Notes: generated by a model from the sequence alone, not told the origin. Shown: positions 17,265-27,256, counted from the stretch's first letter. The stretch is DNA of 64,000 nucleotides from Patulibacter americanus DSM 16676 (GCF_000420025.1 NZ_ATUD01000001.1:806001-870000), one strand, 5' to 3'. Numbers and translations are program-made.

Positions 17265-17470
17265 TCGCCGCGCAGCTCCTTCAGGTAGCCCGGACCGTAG
17301 ACGCCCGGCATGCTGCCGGCGTACTTCGCGATGAGGGCGTCCGTCTGGACGATCTCGATCCGACCCGGGGCCGGCGACACGACCTGCACGTCGTCCCCGG
17401 GGGCGAACCCGGCAGCACGCATGACCTCGACCGGCAGCGTGAGCTGGTGCTTGCTCGAGATGATGCTCAT
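17255..17470 (-). CDS. AbrB/VapB-like antitoxin
   Basis: A 71-residue protein with a swapped-hairpin AbrB domain: SIISSKHQLTLPVEVMRAAGFAPGDDVQVV. The C-terminal tail (LIAKYAGSMPGVYGPGYLKELRGEW) matches VapB tails that fill the PIN active site. The ATG at 17470 gives the usual N-terminus; an upstream in-frame ATG adds a tail without domain. An inverted repeat just upstream (17472-17499) is probably its own operator. Confidence 0.85.
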   Translation of the reverse strand: MSIISSKHQLTLPVEVMRAAGFAPGDDVQVVSPAPGRIEIVQTDALIAKYAGSMPGVYGPGYLKELRGEWE

Positions 17471-17471
17471 G

Positions 17472-17499
17472 CCTTTACGGTAGCTCGCCGAAGTAAAGG
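17472..17499. promoter_or_regulatory. Inverted repeat upstream of the VapBC-like operon
   Basis: cctttac (17472-17478) and gtaaagg (17493-17499) are perfect inverted copies 14 nt apart, directly before the antitoxin ATG. Toxin-antitoxin complexes commonly repress their own promoter at such sites. Confidence 0.5.
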
Positions 17500-17579
17500 G
17501 GTCCAGGGCGCGTTCACCGAGCCTGGTCGGCGCGGTGTGGCGCGGGATCGCGGCCACCTCGTGCGACCGCGCGCCTCGT

Positions 17580-18245
17580 TCAGCGCCGCAGCGGCCGGTC
17601 CACGTGGTCCACGCCGCCGTCCGTCGCCCGCAGCCCGCGCGCGTCGAGCCACGCCGTGAGCGCCGCGTCGCCCTCCGGGGTCACGCCGACCACGAGTGTC
17701 GCGCCGTCGGCCGCGTGCTCCACGCCGCGGACCACCGCGTCCGTGCGTCGCAGCTCGTGCTCCAGCCGTCCGGCGCCCGCGTGGTCGACCGCGACGCGCC
17801 GCAGCAGCACCCGCTCGCGGACCAGGAGCGGGGCCTCGTCCAGCGCGGCGGAGACGGCGTCGGAGTACGCGCGCACCAGGCCGCCCGCGCCGAGCAGCAC
17901 GCCGCCGAACCAGCGGACGACGACCGCCGCGACGTCGCTCAGCGCCTCGTCACCGGGGCCCGGGGCGTGGCCGTGCAGGACCGCGAGCATGGGCGCACCC
18001 GCTGTGCCGGACGGCTCGCCGTCGTCGCTCGAGCGCTGCAGGCCGCGGTCGGCACCGATGATCCACGCCGAGCAGTGGTGCCGGGCGGCGTGGTGGGCGC
18101 GGCGCGCCTCGGCCAGCAGCGCGCGGGCCGCCTCCTCGTCCGGCGCGCGGCGCAGCAGGCAGAGGAACCGGCTGCGACGCACCTCGATCTCGTGCGCCAC
18201 GTCGACGCCGTCGGGGAGGGTGAGGTAGCGGGACGGGACGCTCAT
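17580..18245 (-). CDS. YigZ/IMPACT family protein
   Basis: The 221-residue protein has the UPF0029 N-terminal domain with RRSRFLCLLRRAPDEEAARALLAEARRAHHAARHHCSAW and DDGEPSGTAGAPML, the signature of YigZ/IMPACT. The C-terminal half has the ferredoxin-like DUF1949 domain (VEHAADGATLVVGVTPEGD region). Members bind ribosomes or nucleic acids and the eukaryotic relative modulates GCN2; the bacterial function is not settled. It stands as a single gene. Confidence 0.9.
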   Translation of the reverse strand: MSVPSRYLTLPDGVDVAHEIEVRRSRFLCLLRRAPDEEAARALLAEARRAHHAARHHCSAWIIGADRGLQRSSDDGEPSGTAGAPMLAVLHGHAPGPGDEALSDVAAVVVRWFGGVLLGAGGLVRAYSDAVSAALDEAPLLVRERVLLRRVAVDHAGAGRLEHELRRTDAVVRGVEHAADGATLVVGVTPEGDAALTAWLDARGLRATDGGVDHVDRPLRR

Positions 18246-18401
18246 GCCGGCTCACGCAGCCTGTCACGCGCACCCTGCGGACCGCGTGCGCCGCCGGTCG
18301 CGGTCGTCGCGGCTCGCGCCCCGCCGCGCCCCGTCGCGCCCCGCCCCGTCGCGAGCGCGTGACCCGCCCGCCGCCCGCGGCCCCCACTAGCCTCCCCCGG
18401 C

Positions 18402-18851
18402 GTGACCACGCTGACGTTCGAGGACCTCGCGATCGGGGAGGTCGGCGAGTTCGGGCCCTACCGGGTCGACGAGGCGGAGATCGTGGAGTTCGGTCGCCGG
18501 TTCGATCCGCAGCGGATGCACGTCGACCCCGAGGCGGCGGCGGGAACGATCTTCGGCGGCCTGATCGCGAGCGGCTGGCACACGTGCGCGATCGCGATGC
18601 GGCTCGCGGTCGACGGGTGGCTCTCGCGCATGGACGTCATCGGCGGGACGGGGATCGACGGCGTGCGACTGCTGCGACCCGTCCGGCCCGGCGACGCGCT
18701 GCGCGCCCGGGTGGCGGTGGAGGAGCTCCTCCCCTCGGCCCCGCCGCGCTCCGGCGGCTCGGTGCGCTGGTCCTACGCGTTGCACAACCAGGACGACGTG
18801 CTCGTCATGGAGGGCGCGACGACGATGCTCGTGGCGGGCCGGCCGGGCTGA
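18402..18851 (+). CDS. MaoC-family dehydratase
   Basis: The 149-residue hot-dog fold protein belongs to the MaoC/R-specific enoyl-CoA hydratase group. FDPQRMHVDPEAA matches the D-x4-H catalytic hydration motif, and GLIASGWHTCAIAMRL is the usual central helix. It would hydrate an enoyl-CoA, but the substrate is unknown. The GTG at 18402 is used because the reading frame upstream is blocked and the N-terminus fits the family. It ends 144 bp before the end of the convergent surface-protein gene. Confidence 0.85.
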   Translation: MTTLTFEDLAIGEVGEFGPYRVDEAEIVEFGRRFDPQRMHVDPEAAAGTIFGGLIASGWHTCAIAMRLAVDGWLSRMDVIGGTGIDGVRLLRPVRPGDALRARVAVEELLPSAPPRSGGSVRWSYALHNQDDVLVMEGATTMLVAGRPG

Positions 18852-18862
18852 ACGGCGCGGCA

Positions 18863-18880
18863 GCGGCCCGTTCCGGCCGC
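18863..18880 (+). terminator. Hairpin between convergent genes
   Basis: gcggcc (18863-18868) and ggccgc (18875-18880) form a 6-bp GC stem 12 bp after the MaoC stop. No T tract follows, so it is a weak candidate for an intrinsic terminator. Further GC-rich hairpins lie at 18934-18980. Confidence 0.3.
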
Positions 18881-18995
18881 CCCCCGCGGAGGGACGGACG
18901 GCCCGGGCCACCACGTGCTCGCCGTTCCGTCCCGCGCGCCCGGTCAGAGCGCGCGGGCCGGACGGGGGCCGGCGCGGCGGCCGGCCCGGACGGGC

Positions 18996-21900
18996 TCAGC
19001 CCGTCACACCGCCGCCGTCGACGCGGGCCGGCGCCTCCCGCACGCGCACGGCGCGCGCGGCGTTCGCGGCCTTCGCCCCCGTGGCGGTGACGCGGGCGCG
19101 GTTGACCAGGCGGCCCGCCGCGGCGTCGCGGTCGACCCGCAGCGTCAGGGCGACCGTGGTGCTGCGGCCGGGCGCCAGGCGGCGGACGGTCCAGCAGACC
19201 TGACCGGCGCTGAGGCGACCGGCGCCGCGGCGCACGACCGTGGTCCCGTCGGGCAGCGTGTCGCAGACCCGCACGTTCGTCGCCGCCGCCGTGCCGCGGT
19301 TGCGGACGGTGAGGCGGTAGACGACGGTCCGCCCGGCGCGGACGACCTTCGCCGACGCGGCCTTGCGCAGGGCCAGGCGCACCGTGCGCTCCTTGCCGGC
19401 TCCGGCGACGCCGTCCGGCGCCGGGGCCGGCGGGACGACGGGCGGCGTCGGCGGCGTGACCGGCGGGGCGGGCGGCGTCGTCGGCGGCTGCGGCGTGGTC
19501 GGGGTCTCCGGCTGCTCCGGCGGGGCGGGCGGCTCGCCCGGCCCGATGACGATGCCGGCGTCGAGAGTCAGGTCCTGGCCGTCACGGCCCGTCGGGGACG
19601 GGTCGGGCAGCACGAACTCGGCGCTGCGGCCCGTCGTGACGTCGGCGTCGGAGTCGTCCTCGGCGCCCACGCCCGGGGCGCGCGTCGTGGTGAACGTCGT
19701 GCCGGCCGGCAGGCCGTCCTTGTGGAACTGGACGACGTAGCGCCCGGACACGAGGTCGAGCACGCCGGCGTCCTGCCCGGCCTGCGTGGAGCTCGTGAAC
19801 AGGTACTTGCCGTCGGCGTCCGTGCGGGTCTGGAGGGCGATCTGACGACCGTGCTTGTCGGTCCCCGTCAGCGTCACGCGGACGTCCTTCAGCGGCTGCT
19901 CGTCGGCGTCCTGCGTGCCGTCCTTGTCCGTGTCGTTCCAGACGTAGTCGCCGATGCTGCTCGCGACGACGCGGATCGTCGCGACGTTGGAGACCGCGCC
20001 GAGCGAGCCGCCGGTGTAGCGGATGGAGGCGGTGTTGGAGTAGACGTCGGCCGAGGCGTTGCCGCGCGGCTGCAGGCGGACGCGCAGCTGCACGTCCTCG
20101 CCCGACGCCAGGGGCGTGGTGCGCTGCACGCGGATCGCCGTGGCGTCCTCGAGCTTCGCGGGGCAGCCGGCGTCACCGAGCTGGGCCTCCAGGCACCACT
20201 GGCGGCCGGCGGGCAGCGGGCCGTAGCCCGTCGTCGAGCGCGGGTCCGTGGCGGCGTAGACGTCGACGGGCGGCGCGTCGGTGTAGCGGACGGTCTCGCC
20301 GTCGGCCACGTCGACGCCCGCGAGCGGGACCGTGCCGCGCAGGGCCGTGGCGGGGTCGCGGCCGACGGTGCCGCCGTGCGTGGTGCCGTCACCCTCGAAC
20401 GGCAGGACGTCGATCACGTCGAGGCCGTTCACCGGGTTCTCGGTGAGGTTGGCGTAGGTGACGGTGTAGCGCAGGGCGTCCTCGGGCTCGACGAACAGCT
20501 GGTCCGTCTCCTTCGAGATCTGCACGCCGCCCGGCGACTGCAGCCGCACGGTCTGGCGCGAGAAGTGCTGGTCGCCGGCGGGCGCCGTGCCCGCCGGGAA
20601 CTCGTCGACGCCGGCGAGGTCCTCGGCGCTGTCGACGATCGCCTGGTTGACGAGGTCGCCGGCCTTCGTCGAGGCGGTCGTGGCCCAGTACGTCAGCTGC
20701 GGCTCCTGGCCGCGGGCCATGCGCGGGATGCGCCAGGTGAGGATCTGCCGGCCGTCGGCGTCGGTGGAGACGGTCGGCGCGAGGCCGGCCGGGCCCGTGG
20801 GCGCGCTCGCGTCGAACCGCATGCCCTCCGGCAGGCGGTCCTTGACGACGACGTCCGTGGCCGTCGGGTCGATCGTGGCGTCGGTCGGGGTGGTCACCCG
20901 CGGGGACAGGCCGAACTGCACGCGGCCGCCGGAGACGATGGACACGGGGCTGCCGGGCGTGGCGGCCGGGGTGAGCGCCACCTTCGTCAGCGCGACGGTG
21001 ATGCCGTTGACGCGGGCGCGGTCGCCGGTGTTGCGGTTGTCGTGGCGGACCGGACCGTACGTGCTGGCCTGCCACGTGCCACCCTCGGACTGCGTGCCGA
21101 GGAAGTTCGCGAGCAGCGTGCCGCTCGGCGCATCGGCGGCGACCCGCATGTTGGCGAGGAACGTCAGCGTGACGTTCGTGCCCTGCTCGGGCAGGTCGCG
21201 CAGCAGGCGGATGCGGATCTTCGTGACGGTGCCGAGGTCGGCGGGGGCGGTGTCCGTCCACGTGTCCGACGCGTCGGTGCAGGCGGTGCGGGCGCGGTCG
21301 GCGGCCCAGCGGGTCTCGTCGTCACCCGTCGGGGCCTCAGCGGTGCCGTACTCGACGACGTAGTCGTCGCCGGCGGTCCAGCCGGCGGGCACCGAGGTCG
21401 GGCGCACGGGGGCGTCGCCGGCGCCGAGGCCGTCGCGGGAGAGGCTGAGCCAGCGGCGGTCCCAGACGTCGCAGAGCGCGCCGGTCTGGCGACGACCCGT
21501 GATCTGCAGGCGCGTCGAGATGCGCTGCCCGGCGAGGACCTGGCCGTTGCCGTCGTCGTCGTTGGTCTGCGTGGCGAGCTGGCCACCCGCGGCGCTGCGT
21601 AGGCGCTTGCCGAAGCTGATGCCGCCGAAGTCGACGCCGCTGTTGGCGGTCAGGTTGTAGGAGCGGGTGTTGTTGCCCGCGTCGTCACCGTCGAACGGCA
21701 CGCGGCTGCCGTCGGCCGCGGCCGAGGAGGCGTCGAACGTGTCGATGACGTTGACCGTGTTGCGCTGCGTCTGCGCGCCCGAGATCACGGCAGTGAGCGG
21801 CACGCGCACGCGGAGCGTCAGGTGGGCGACGTTCGGGTTCGTCGACGAGGCGCCGCTGCGGAGCTTGGTGACGGTGATGCGCACGCGCTCCCCGTCGAGC

Positions 21901-22775
21901 ACGCAGGTGGCCTCGGTGCCGTCGCGGTTGCCGCAGCTCACGAACTGCGCGTTGGGGCTGATCCCGGAGAGGTCGTCCTCGAACGTGAACGGGACGTCGG
22001 GGAGGGCGAAGCCGCGCTGACCGAACGTGCTGCGCCGCGACTGCGGCACCACGACGTCGAGCGGGTAGGAGATGTCGTAGTCGTCCGCGCTCGAGTTGTT
22101 CGCCCGCGAGATCGTGGGGGCGTTCTTCTGGAAGTCGAGGAACGGCGCCGAGCGGATGGTGACCGGGCTCGGGGTCGCGGTGGCCGGGGGCGAGGCGGCG
22201 GCGCCGTCGTACGCGACGACGGAGACGGCGTCGGCCGGCGGGGTCGCGACGGTGCCGTCGGCCACGCCGTCCGCGGCGGCGGAGAGCGTGAAGTTCAGGG
22301 TGGTGCCGGTCTGGCCCTTGCCGCCGGCCGGGACGAACACGCAGGTCAGCGCGCGGCCGTCGATCTTCCAGTCCGGCCCCTTGCAGTACGCCGGCACGTC
22401 CGCAGCGCGCCAGGACAGGCCCTGCGCGAGCGTCTGGGTGAACGCGACGCGGTCGAACGTGCCCTGCACGCCGCGGGTCTCGTTGACGTTGACGCTCCAG
22501 CGGTACGACACGGAGTCGTTCGCGCGGACGACGTCGTCGCCCGCCGTCGTGTCGCGGCCGGGGCCGGCGGTGGCGTCCCACGGCGCGGTGCCGGTCGCGG
22601 ACTGGTCCAGGGCGACCTGGGTGCTGAGCGCGGCGTTCGCCACGGTCGGCGTGGCCGCAAGGGCGGCGACGGCCAGCAGCGGCGCGGCGACCCGGAGCAG
22701 CCGTCGGCGGTGCGGACGTGAGGGACGGGACGGCGGTGACGCGAGGCGCGTCACCCGGGGTGACTGGACGGACAT
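18996..22775 (-). CDS. Large secreted DUF11/SdrD_B-type surface protein
   Basis: This 1259-residue protein starts with a twin-arginine-rich n-region and a signal peptide ending at VANA (about residue 47). The long mature part carries isopeptide/DUF11-like beta domains, one from about residue 748 ([22 protein letters not shown]). An SdrD_B-like domain starts near 939 ([20 protein letters not shown]). A proline-rich linker of PP/TP repeats covers about 1078-1118 and a last DUF11 domain follows ([17 protein letters not shown]) to about 1240. No LPXTG motif or transmembrane anchor is visible at the C-terminus, so it is secreted or held non-covalently. It probably forms adhesive or structural surface material. 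It is divergent from a LuxR regulator. Confidence 0.88.
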   Translation of the reverse strand: MSVQSPRVTRLASPPSRPSRPHRRRLLRVAAPLLAVAALAATPTVANAALSTQVALDQSATGTAPWDATAGPGRDTTAGDDVVRANDSVSYRWSVNVNETRGVQGTFDRVAFTQTLAQGLSWRAADVPAYCKGPDWKIDGRALTCVFVPAGGKGQTGTTLNFTLSAAADGVADGTVATPPADAVSVVAYDGAAASPPATATPSPVTIRSAPFLDFQKNAPTISRANNSSADDYDISYPLDVVVPQSRRSTFGQRGFALPDVPFTFEDDLSGISPNAQFVSCGNRDGTEATCVLDGERVRITVTKLRSGASSTNPNVAHLTLRVRVPLTAVISGAQTQRNTVNVIDTFDASSAAADGSRVPFDGDDAGNNTRSYNLTANSGVDFGGISFGKRLRSAAGGQLATQTNDDDGNGQVLAGQRISTRLQITGRRQTGALCDVWDRRWLSLSRDGLGAGDAPVRPTSVPAGWTAGDDYVVEYGTAEAPTGDDETRWAADRARTACTDASDTWTDTAPADLGTVTKIRIRLLRDLPEQGTNVTLTFLANMRVAADAPSGTLLANFLGTQSEGGTWQASTYGPVRHDNRNTGDRARVNGITVALTKVALTPAATPGSPVSIVSGGRVQFGLSPRVTTPTDATIDPTATDVVVKDRLPEGMRFDASAPTGPAGLAPTVSTDADGRQILTWRIPRMARGQEPQLTYWATTASTKAGDLVNQAIVDSAEDLAGVDEFPAGTAPAGDQHFSRQTVRLQSPGGVQISKETDQLFVEPEDALRYTVTYANLTENPVNGLDVIDVLPFEGDGTTHGGTVGRDPATALRGTVPLAGVDVADGETVRYTDAPPVDVYAATDPRSTTGYGPLPAGRQWCLEAQLGDAGCPAKLEDATAIRVQRTTPLASGEDVQLRVRLQPRGNASADVYSNTASIRYTGGSLGAVSNVATIRVVASSIGDYVWNDTDKDGTQDADEQPLKDVRVTLTGTDKHGRQIALQTRTDADGKYLFTSSTQAGQDAGVLDLVSGRYVVQFHKDGLPAGTTFTTTRAPGVGAEDDSDADVTTGRSAEFVLPDPSPTGRDGQDLTLDAGIVIGPGEPPAPPEQPETPTTPQPPTTPPAPPVTPPTPPVVPPAPAPDGVAGAGKERTVRLALRKAASAKVVRAGRTVVYRLTVRNRGTAAATNVRVCDTLPDGTTVVRRGAGRLSAGQVCWTVRRLAPGRSTTVALTLRVDRDAAAGRLVNRARVTATGAKAANAARAVRVREAPARVDGGGVTG

Positions 22776-23137
22776 CGGTTCTCTCTCTGGGGACGTTCGC
22801 GCTGCGTCGTGCAGCGCTTCCGGGGCCTTGTCGGGACGGACGGGGGACTTCCCCCCCCCTCCGTTTCGGGCGCCCCGGAGACCGCCGTGCCGCGGCGGAC
22901 CGGGACGGGTCGTCGGGCGCGGCGGGGCTCGCGACGGATGGCGCCACCCGCGCGAGCGGACGACGCGCCGTGGGCACCGGCCGCCGTCCAGATGACCACG
23001 GCTGCGGGCTCCGGAGGGTGAAACGGGCCCCGATCACCCGGGTGAAGCGGCGCGCTTTGGCCCGAACGTCCACGGTGCGAGACTCCGTGTCTCGGGACGG
23101 TGCCCGCGCAGGCCGGGCGCCGCGCCGTGCTCCCCCC
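22776..23137. other. Divergent intergenic region with repeat boxes and a poly-C tract
   Basis: This 362-bp region separates the divergent surface-protein and LuxR genes and holds no gene I can support. Direct repeats gggtgaaacgg and gggtgaagcgg are at 23016-23026 and 23040-23050. An inverted repeat cgagac/gtctcg is at 23078-23094, and a run of nine C at 22851-22859 lies in the surface-protein leader. It is likely the control region of both genes. Confidence 0.5.
23016..23050. promoter_or_regulatory. Repeated GGGTGA boxes, candidate LuxR operator
   Basis: gggtgaaacgg (23016-23026) and gggtgaagcgg (23040-23050) are direct repeats 24 bp apart in phase. The second overlaps the perfect palindrome tcacccgggtga (23034-23045), giving three GGGTGA half-sites. 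They lie about 90 bp before the LuxR start and about 240 bp before the surface-protein start. MalT-type regulators bind arrays of short asymmetric boxes. Confidence 0.5.
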
Positions 23138-25390
23138 ATGAACGTCTCCTCCGCGTCCGTCCGTCCCGACCCCTCCGCGCCGTCCGCGCCCCGCGTCGGT
23201 CGTCTCGTCCCGCCGCGGCTGCGGGCCGAGACGATTCCGCGGCCGCGCCTGGACCGCGTGCTCGAGGCGGGCCGCGACCGGCGGCTGACGATCATCACCG
23301 CCGCCGCCGGGTACGGCAAGACGACGGCGCTGGCCGCGTGGTCGGCGTCGCGCCCCGGGCCTCGGGCGTGGGTGACGCTCGACGCGGCCGACAACGACCC
23401 CGTCCGGTTCCTCGCCGCGGTGGCGGACGTCCTGGACGACGCGGTCCCCGGGTCGGGCGTCGACGCGCAGCGGTTGCTGCGCGGCGGCTCGGACCCGGTG
23501 TCGACCGTCGTCCCCCGGCTGGCCGCGGCGCTCGCCGACGTGCCCGCCGACCGCCGGCCGGTCGTGGTCCTCGACGACGTCCACCTGCTCTCCGACCCGG
23601 ACGCGCTCGCGGCGCTCACCGCGCTCGTCGACACGCTGCCGGACGGCACGCGGTTCGTGCTCGGGTCGCGGGGGGACGTCCCGCTCGCGCTCGGCCGCCG
23701 GCGGGTCACGGGCGAGCTGCTCGAGGTCGGCCAGGACGAGCTGCGCTTCGCCGGCACGGAGATCGCGCGGTACCTCAACGGCTCGCTCGGCCTGGGCCTC
23801 GACGGCGCGACGCTCGGCGCGGTCGAGCGGCGCACGGAGGGCTGGCCCGCCGCCGTCTCGCTCGTCGGCCTCGCGCTCCAGGCGCGGCCCGACGCCGTGG
23901 GCTTCGTGTCGGCCGGGCCGCTGGGCACCTCCGGCCCCGTCGCGGAGTACCTGACGCAGGAGGTGCTCGCCCGCGTGCCCGACCGGACCCGCGAGTTCCT
24001 CGTCCGCACCGCCGTCCTGCACCGCATGAACCCGGAGCTCTGCGCCGCGCTGCTGCAGGACCCGGAGGCCGCGCAGGACTACGCCGACGCCCGCCGGTCG
24101 AACCTCCTCATCGCCTCCGTGGACGACCGCGGCGAGTGGGCCCGGCCGCACGCGCTGCTGCGCGAGCTCCTGCTCTCGGCCCTCCGCGCCCGCGGCGCCG
24201 ACGGCGACCCCCGCTACGACGCGGCCGCATTGCACCGCCGCGCCGCGGAGTGGTTCGAGCAGGCGCGGCTGCCGGAGGACGCCGTCGAGCACGCGATCGA
24301 GGCGGACGACGGGGTGATGGCGGCCCGCATCGTCGCCCAGCAGTGGTGGAGCGAGAGCGTGCGTCTGTACCGCCACCGCAGCGTCCTGCGGATGATCGAT
24401 CGGATGCCGCGGGAGCGCGGCCCGTACGCCAACGTCGTCGCGGCCATCGGCGGGCTGTTCACGGCCATGAGCGGCGGCCGCGAGCCCGACGTCGAGGCCC
24501 ATCTGAAGTGGATCGACCCCGACGACCGCTCGCCCGAGTCCGCGTTCGCGCCGATCCTCGCCGCGGGCGTGTGGGTCGCCTACGTCTTCGGCGACGTCGG
24601 CCGCGCGGTGCGCGCGGGCGAGGCGCTGCCGCACGGGGCGCCGGAGAGCACGGGCCGCGGGCTGCTGGCCCTCGCCATCGCCCGCTGGTACGCCGGCGAC
24701 GTCGAGGGGATGCGGGCCGACCTCGACCGGCTGCCGGCCACGCTCGAGACGATGCCGGTGATGGCGCCGTGGCTGTGGGCCGCGCGGGCGCTGCTCGCGC
24801 TCGAGGACGGCACGCCCGAGGTCGCCGTCGCGCACGCGACGCGGGCCGAGGGGTTCGCCCGGCTCTCCGGCGCCGAGTCGGCGCCGTCGTCGCGGGTCGT
24901 GTTCGTCGCGCTCGGGTCGGCGTTGGTCGCCGCCGGGCGGCTGGACGAGGCCGTCGAACCGCTCCGTCGCGGCCTGACGCTCTCCGCCACCCCGGCCGGA
25001 ACGGTCGCCCACGCCCACGCCCACATCGCGCTGGGCACGCTCCACGCCGCCCGCCGCGAGACCGCCGAGGCACGCCGCCACGCGACCGCGGCGCGGGACA
25101 TCGTCGACGGGTGCGCCGACCCGGGGGCGATCGCCGCGCGCGTCGACGCCCTCGAGGCCCGGATCGCCGCCCGGCCGACGCTCGACTCCACCGCCGGCTC
25201 CGCGCCGACCGAGGCCGAGCTGCGGGTCCTGCGCCACCTGCCGAGCGACGCGAGCCTGGCCACCATCGCCGGCGAGCTCTTCCTCTCCACGAACACGGTG
25301 AAGAGCCACGTCCGACGCCTGTACCGGCGGCTCGGGGTCGGCAGCCGCCCCGAGGCGGTCGCGGAGGCCCGGCGCCGCGGGCTGCTCTGA
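23138..25390 (+). CDS. MalT-like LuxR-family ATP-dependent regulator (LAL type)
   Basis: The 750-residue protein has a STAND-type ATPase at the N-terminus: Walker A AAAGYGKTT at 55-63 and Walker B VVVLDDVHLL. A long helical tetratricopeptide-like middle follows and a LuxR helix-turn-helix closes the last 60 residues (TIAGELFLSTNTVKSHVRRLYRRLGV). These regulators oligomerise on ATP and an inducer and then activate promoters. It is divergent from the DUF11 surface-protein gene, its most likely target together with itself. The ATG at 23138 directly precedes the family N-terminus. It is convergent with the next gene, 10 bp apart. Confidence 0.9.
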   Translation: MNVSSASVRPDPSAPSAPRVGRLVPPRLRAETIPRPRLDRVLEAGRDRRLTIITAAAGYGKTTALAAWSASRPGPRAWVTLDAADNDPVRFLAAVADVLDDAVPGSGVDAQRLLRGGSDPVSTVVPRLAAALADVPADRRPVVVLDDVHLLSDPDALAALTALVDTLPDGTRFVLGSRGDVPLALGRRRVTGELLEVGQDELRFAGTEIARYLNGSLGLGLDGATLGAVERRTEGWPAAVSLVGLALQARPDAVGFVSAGPLGTSGPVAEYLTQEVLARVPDRTREFLVRTAVLHRMNPELCAALLQDPEAAQDYADARRSNLLIASVDDRGEWARPHALLRELLLSALRARGADGDPRYDAAALHRRAAEWFEQARLPEDAVEHAIEADDGVMAARIVAQQWWSESVRLYRHRSVLRMIDRMPRERGPYANVVAAIGGLFTAMSGGREPDVEAHLKWIDPDDRSPESAFAPILAAGVWVAYVFGDVGRAVRAGEALPHGAPESTGRGLLALAIARWYAGDVEGMRADLDRLPATLETMPVMAPWLWAARALLALEDGTPEVAVAHATRAEGFARLSGAESAPSSRVVFVALGSALVAAGRLDEAVEPLRRGLTLSATPAGTVAHAHAHIALGTLHAARRETAEARRHATAARDIVDGCADPGAIAARVDALEARIAARPTLDSTAGSAPTEAELRVLRHLPSDASLATIAGELFLSTNTVKSHVRRLYRRLGVGSRPEAVAEARRRGLL

Positions 25391-25400
25391 GGTGGCGGGG

Positions 25401-26318
25401 CTACGCCGGGCGACCGGCAGCGTCGCGTAGGTGGTCGTGCAGGTCGCGGGCCGCGCGGGCCAGCTGCGCCTCGGCCGCCGGTTGGCGGGCGGCGGGGACG
25501 GAGGACTCCGAGAGGGCGACGACGGCGATCCGCTGGCCGTCGGCGTGCTCGACGACCCCGATCTCGTGGCGCAGGTTCAGGAGCGTCCCGGTCTTCGACG
25601 CCCACGTCATGTCGTCGGCGGTGAACTCGGGTGCCAGGCGGTGCCGGACGACGTTGGCCCCCAGCAGGTCGCGCACGGTGGCCGCCGTCCCCGGGTCCAG
25701 CCGGGCCGGGGCCCAGAGCTCGGCGAGGAGCGCCATGCAGGCCTGCGCGGTACCGATGCTCGCCCGGGCCACGTCGAGCTGGGCGAGCGGGTGCCCGCGC
25801 CCCTCGTGTCCGGCGGTGATCGCCAGCGCCTGGGCCAGGTGCGTCTCGTCCGTCGGCAGGCGCTCGGCCGGGGTGTCGGCCAGGACGGACATGCCGTGGC
25901 GCACCGTCAGGCCGGCGACGTCCAAGTCGTCCAGCGTGCGCATGACGGCCTCCGGCGGCACGAGCCCGAACAGCACGTCGGCCGCGGCGTTGTCGCTGAC
26001 CGCCGTGCTCAGGTAGAGCAGGTCCTCGACCGCGATCCGCGCGGGGTGACGGAACCGGCTGATGCCCATCGGCCCGGGCGTGGTCACCCGGCCGGGCGGC
26101 ACGTCGAGGAGGGCCGCGCCGTCGAGCTCGCCCGTCCGGATCCGCTCGAGCACCGCGACGGCCAGCGGGACCTTCGCCAGCGACGCGAGCGGCAGCTCGA
26201 TCGCGGGGTCCAGGCCCAGCTCGGACCCGGTGTCGAGGTCGCGCACGAGGAGCGAGCCGCGCAGGCCCGCGTCGCCCAGCCGGCGGCGCACGTCGTCGAG
26301 GAGGGCGAGGGTGCTCAT
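25401..26318 (-). CDS. Class A beta-lactamase-related serine hydrolase without signal peptide
   Basis: The 305-residue protein has the three penicillin-recognising motifs: S46-L-A-K49, S108-D-N110 and K242-T-G244. There is no ExxLN omega-loop motif at the position of Glu166; the segment reads LPTDETHLAQAL instead, so typical deacylation may be weak or absent. No signal peptide or membrane segment is seen, although substrates of such enzymes are usually outside the cell. It may be a penicillin-binding or other amidohydrolase-type relative. The start overlaps the LysR stop by 4 bp, so it is the second gene of a LysR-hydrolase operon. Confidence 0.82.
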   Translation of the reverse strand: MSTLALLDDVRRRLGDAGLRGSLLVRDLDTGSELGLDPAIELPLASLAKVPLAVAVLERIRTGELDGAALLDVPPGRVTTPGPMGISRFRHPARIAVEDLLYLSTAVSDNAAADVLFGLVPPEAVMRTLDDLDVAGLTVRHGMSVLADTPAERLPTDETHLAQALAITAGHEGRGHPLAQLDVARASIGTAQACMALLAELWAPARLDPGTAATVRDLLGANVVRHRLAPEFTADDMTWASKTGTLLNLRHEIGVVEHADGQRIAVVALSESSVPAARQPAAEAQLARAARDLHDHLRDAAGRPA

Positions 26319-27226
26319 GCGGACGGCGCGCCCGTCGGCGGGACGCCGAGGCAGCCTGCCACATCGACCCCGAGCCGCTGGCGCAGGTCCCTTGCGTCGT
26401 CGCGGACGGCGGCGCTCACGACGTAGCCGCGCGCCACGTCGGGGTCGCCGAGCGGGTGCCAGGACAGGCCCAGCTCGCCCGCCTGCACCGCCGAGCAGAG
26501 CAGTAGATCGGTCGTCCGCAGCACCTCGGCCACGGCCGCCGCCAACGTGCGGGCGACCGCGACCTGCGACGGCAGCAGCCCGGCGCTCTGCCCCTCGCGC
26601 ACCATGCGGTCGCGGACGTGCGGCACGTCGTCCTCCGGCTGCAGCCACACCGTGCGCGACGACCGCTCCGTGCGCGACGGGCGCAGCGCCTGCAGGCGGA
26701 CGACCGGGGCGACCGGGGCGTCGGGTGCCCTCGTGGCGTCGGGCGCCGTCGCCAGCCCCAGCGGGACGGTCCAGACGGCGTCGGCGGCCGGGGCGGGGAC
26801 GAGCGCCGCACGGACCTGGGCGGTCTCGGCCAGCCGTCGCCGGGCCGCCGGTCCCGCGGGAACGAGCTCCAGCGCGGAGTACCCGTGCGCCCGTGCCGCC
26901 ACGTCGAGCGCCGCGAGGTCGCGCGTTGCGATCGTCTCGGGCACCGCCAGGCTCAGCGGCCGGAGGGCCGCGCGCGCAGCGTCGTGCTCCAGGGCGTCGG
27001 CCAGCTCGGCGAGCCGCCGGGCGGCCGGCAGCACGTCGCGGCCGAACGGCGTCAGCACGATCCGCCGGGTGGTCCGGTCGAACACGCGCTGGCCCAGGTG
27101 CCGCTCGAGCGCGGCGACCCGGCGGCTCGCGACGGACTGCGGGACGCCCGCGATCGCGGCGCCGTCGGTGAAGCTCCCACGCTCGGCGACGGCGACGAAG
27201 GCCCGAGAGGCGGCGACGAGGTCCAC
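26315..27226 (-). CDS. LysR-family transcriptional regulator next to two beta-lactamase-type genes
   Basis: The 303-residue LysR protein has the N-terminal helix-turn-helix (MDLVAASRAFVAVAERGSFTDGA, then VPQSVASRRVAALERHLGQRVFDR) and a divergent effector domain. The GTG start at 27226 gives the standard N-terminus. It is translationally coupled to the downstream class A-like gene and divergent from a lipoprotein class A beta-lactamase, an arrangement like AmpR-AmpC. The binding pocket cannot be judged, so response to peptidoglycan fragments is only a suggestion. Confidence 0.88.
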   Translation of the reverse strand: MDLVAASRAFVAVAERGSFTDGAAIAGVPQSVASRRVAALERHLGQRVFDRTTRRIVLTPFGRDVLPAARRLAELADALEHDAARAALRPLSLAVPETIATRDLAALDVAARAHGYSALELVPAGPAARRRLAETAQVRAALVPAPAADAVWTVPLGLATAPDATRAPDAPVAPVVRLQALRPSRTERSSRTVWLQPEDDVPHVRDRMVREGQSAGLLPSQVAVARTLAAAVAEVLRTTDLLLCSAVQAGELGLSWHPLGDPDVARGYVVSAAVRDDARDLRQRLGVDVAGCLGVPPTGAPSA

Positions 27227-27234
27227 GGCCCAAG

Positions 27235-27256
27235 ATTATGCCGAGAGCGCATCAAT
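27235..27256. promoter_or_regulatory. Dyad in the LysR/beta-lactamase intergenic region
   Basis: attatgc (27235-27241) and gcatcaat (27249-27256) form an imperfect inverted repeat beside the LysR start, in an unusually AT-rich patch. It has the size and position of a LysR box overlapping the promoters of both divergent genes. Confidence 0.45.

Noticed and set aside
18915..21602. Plus-strand open frame of 895 codons opposite the surface protein
   Set aside because: High-GC antisense shadow; the minus strand has a signal peptide and clear domains.
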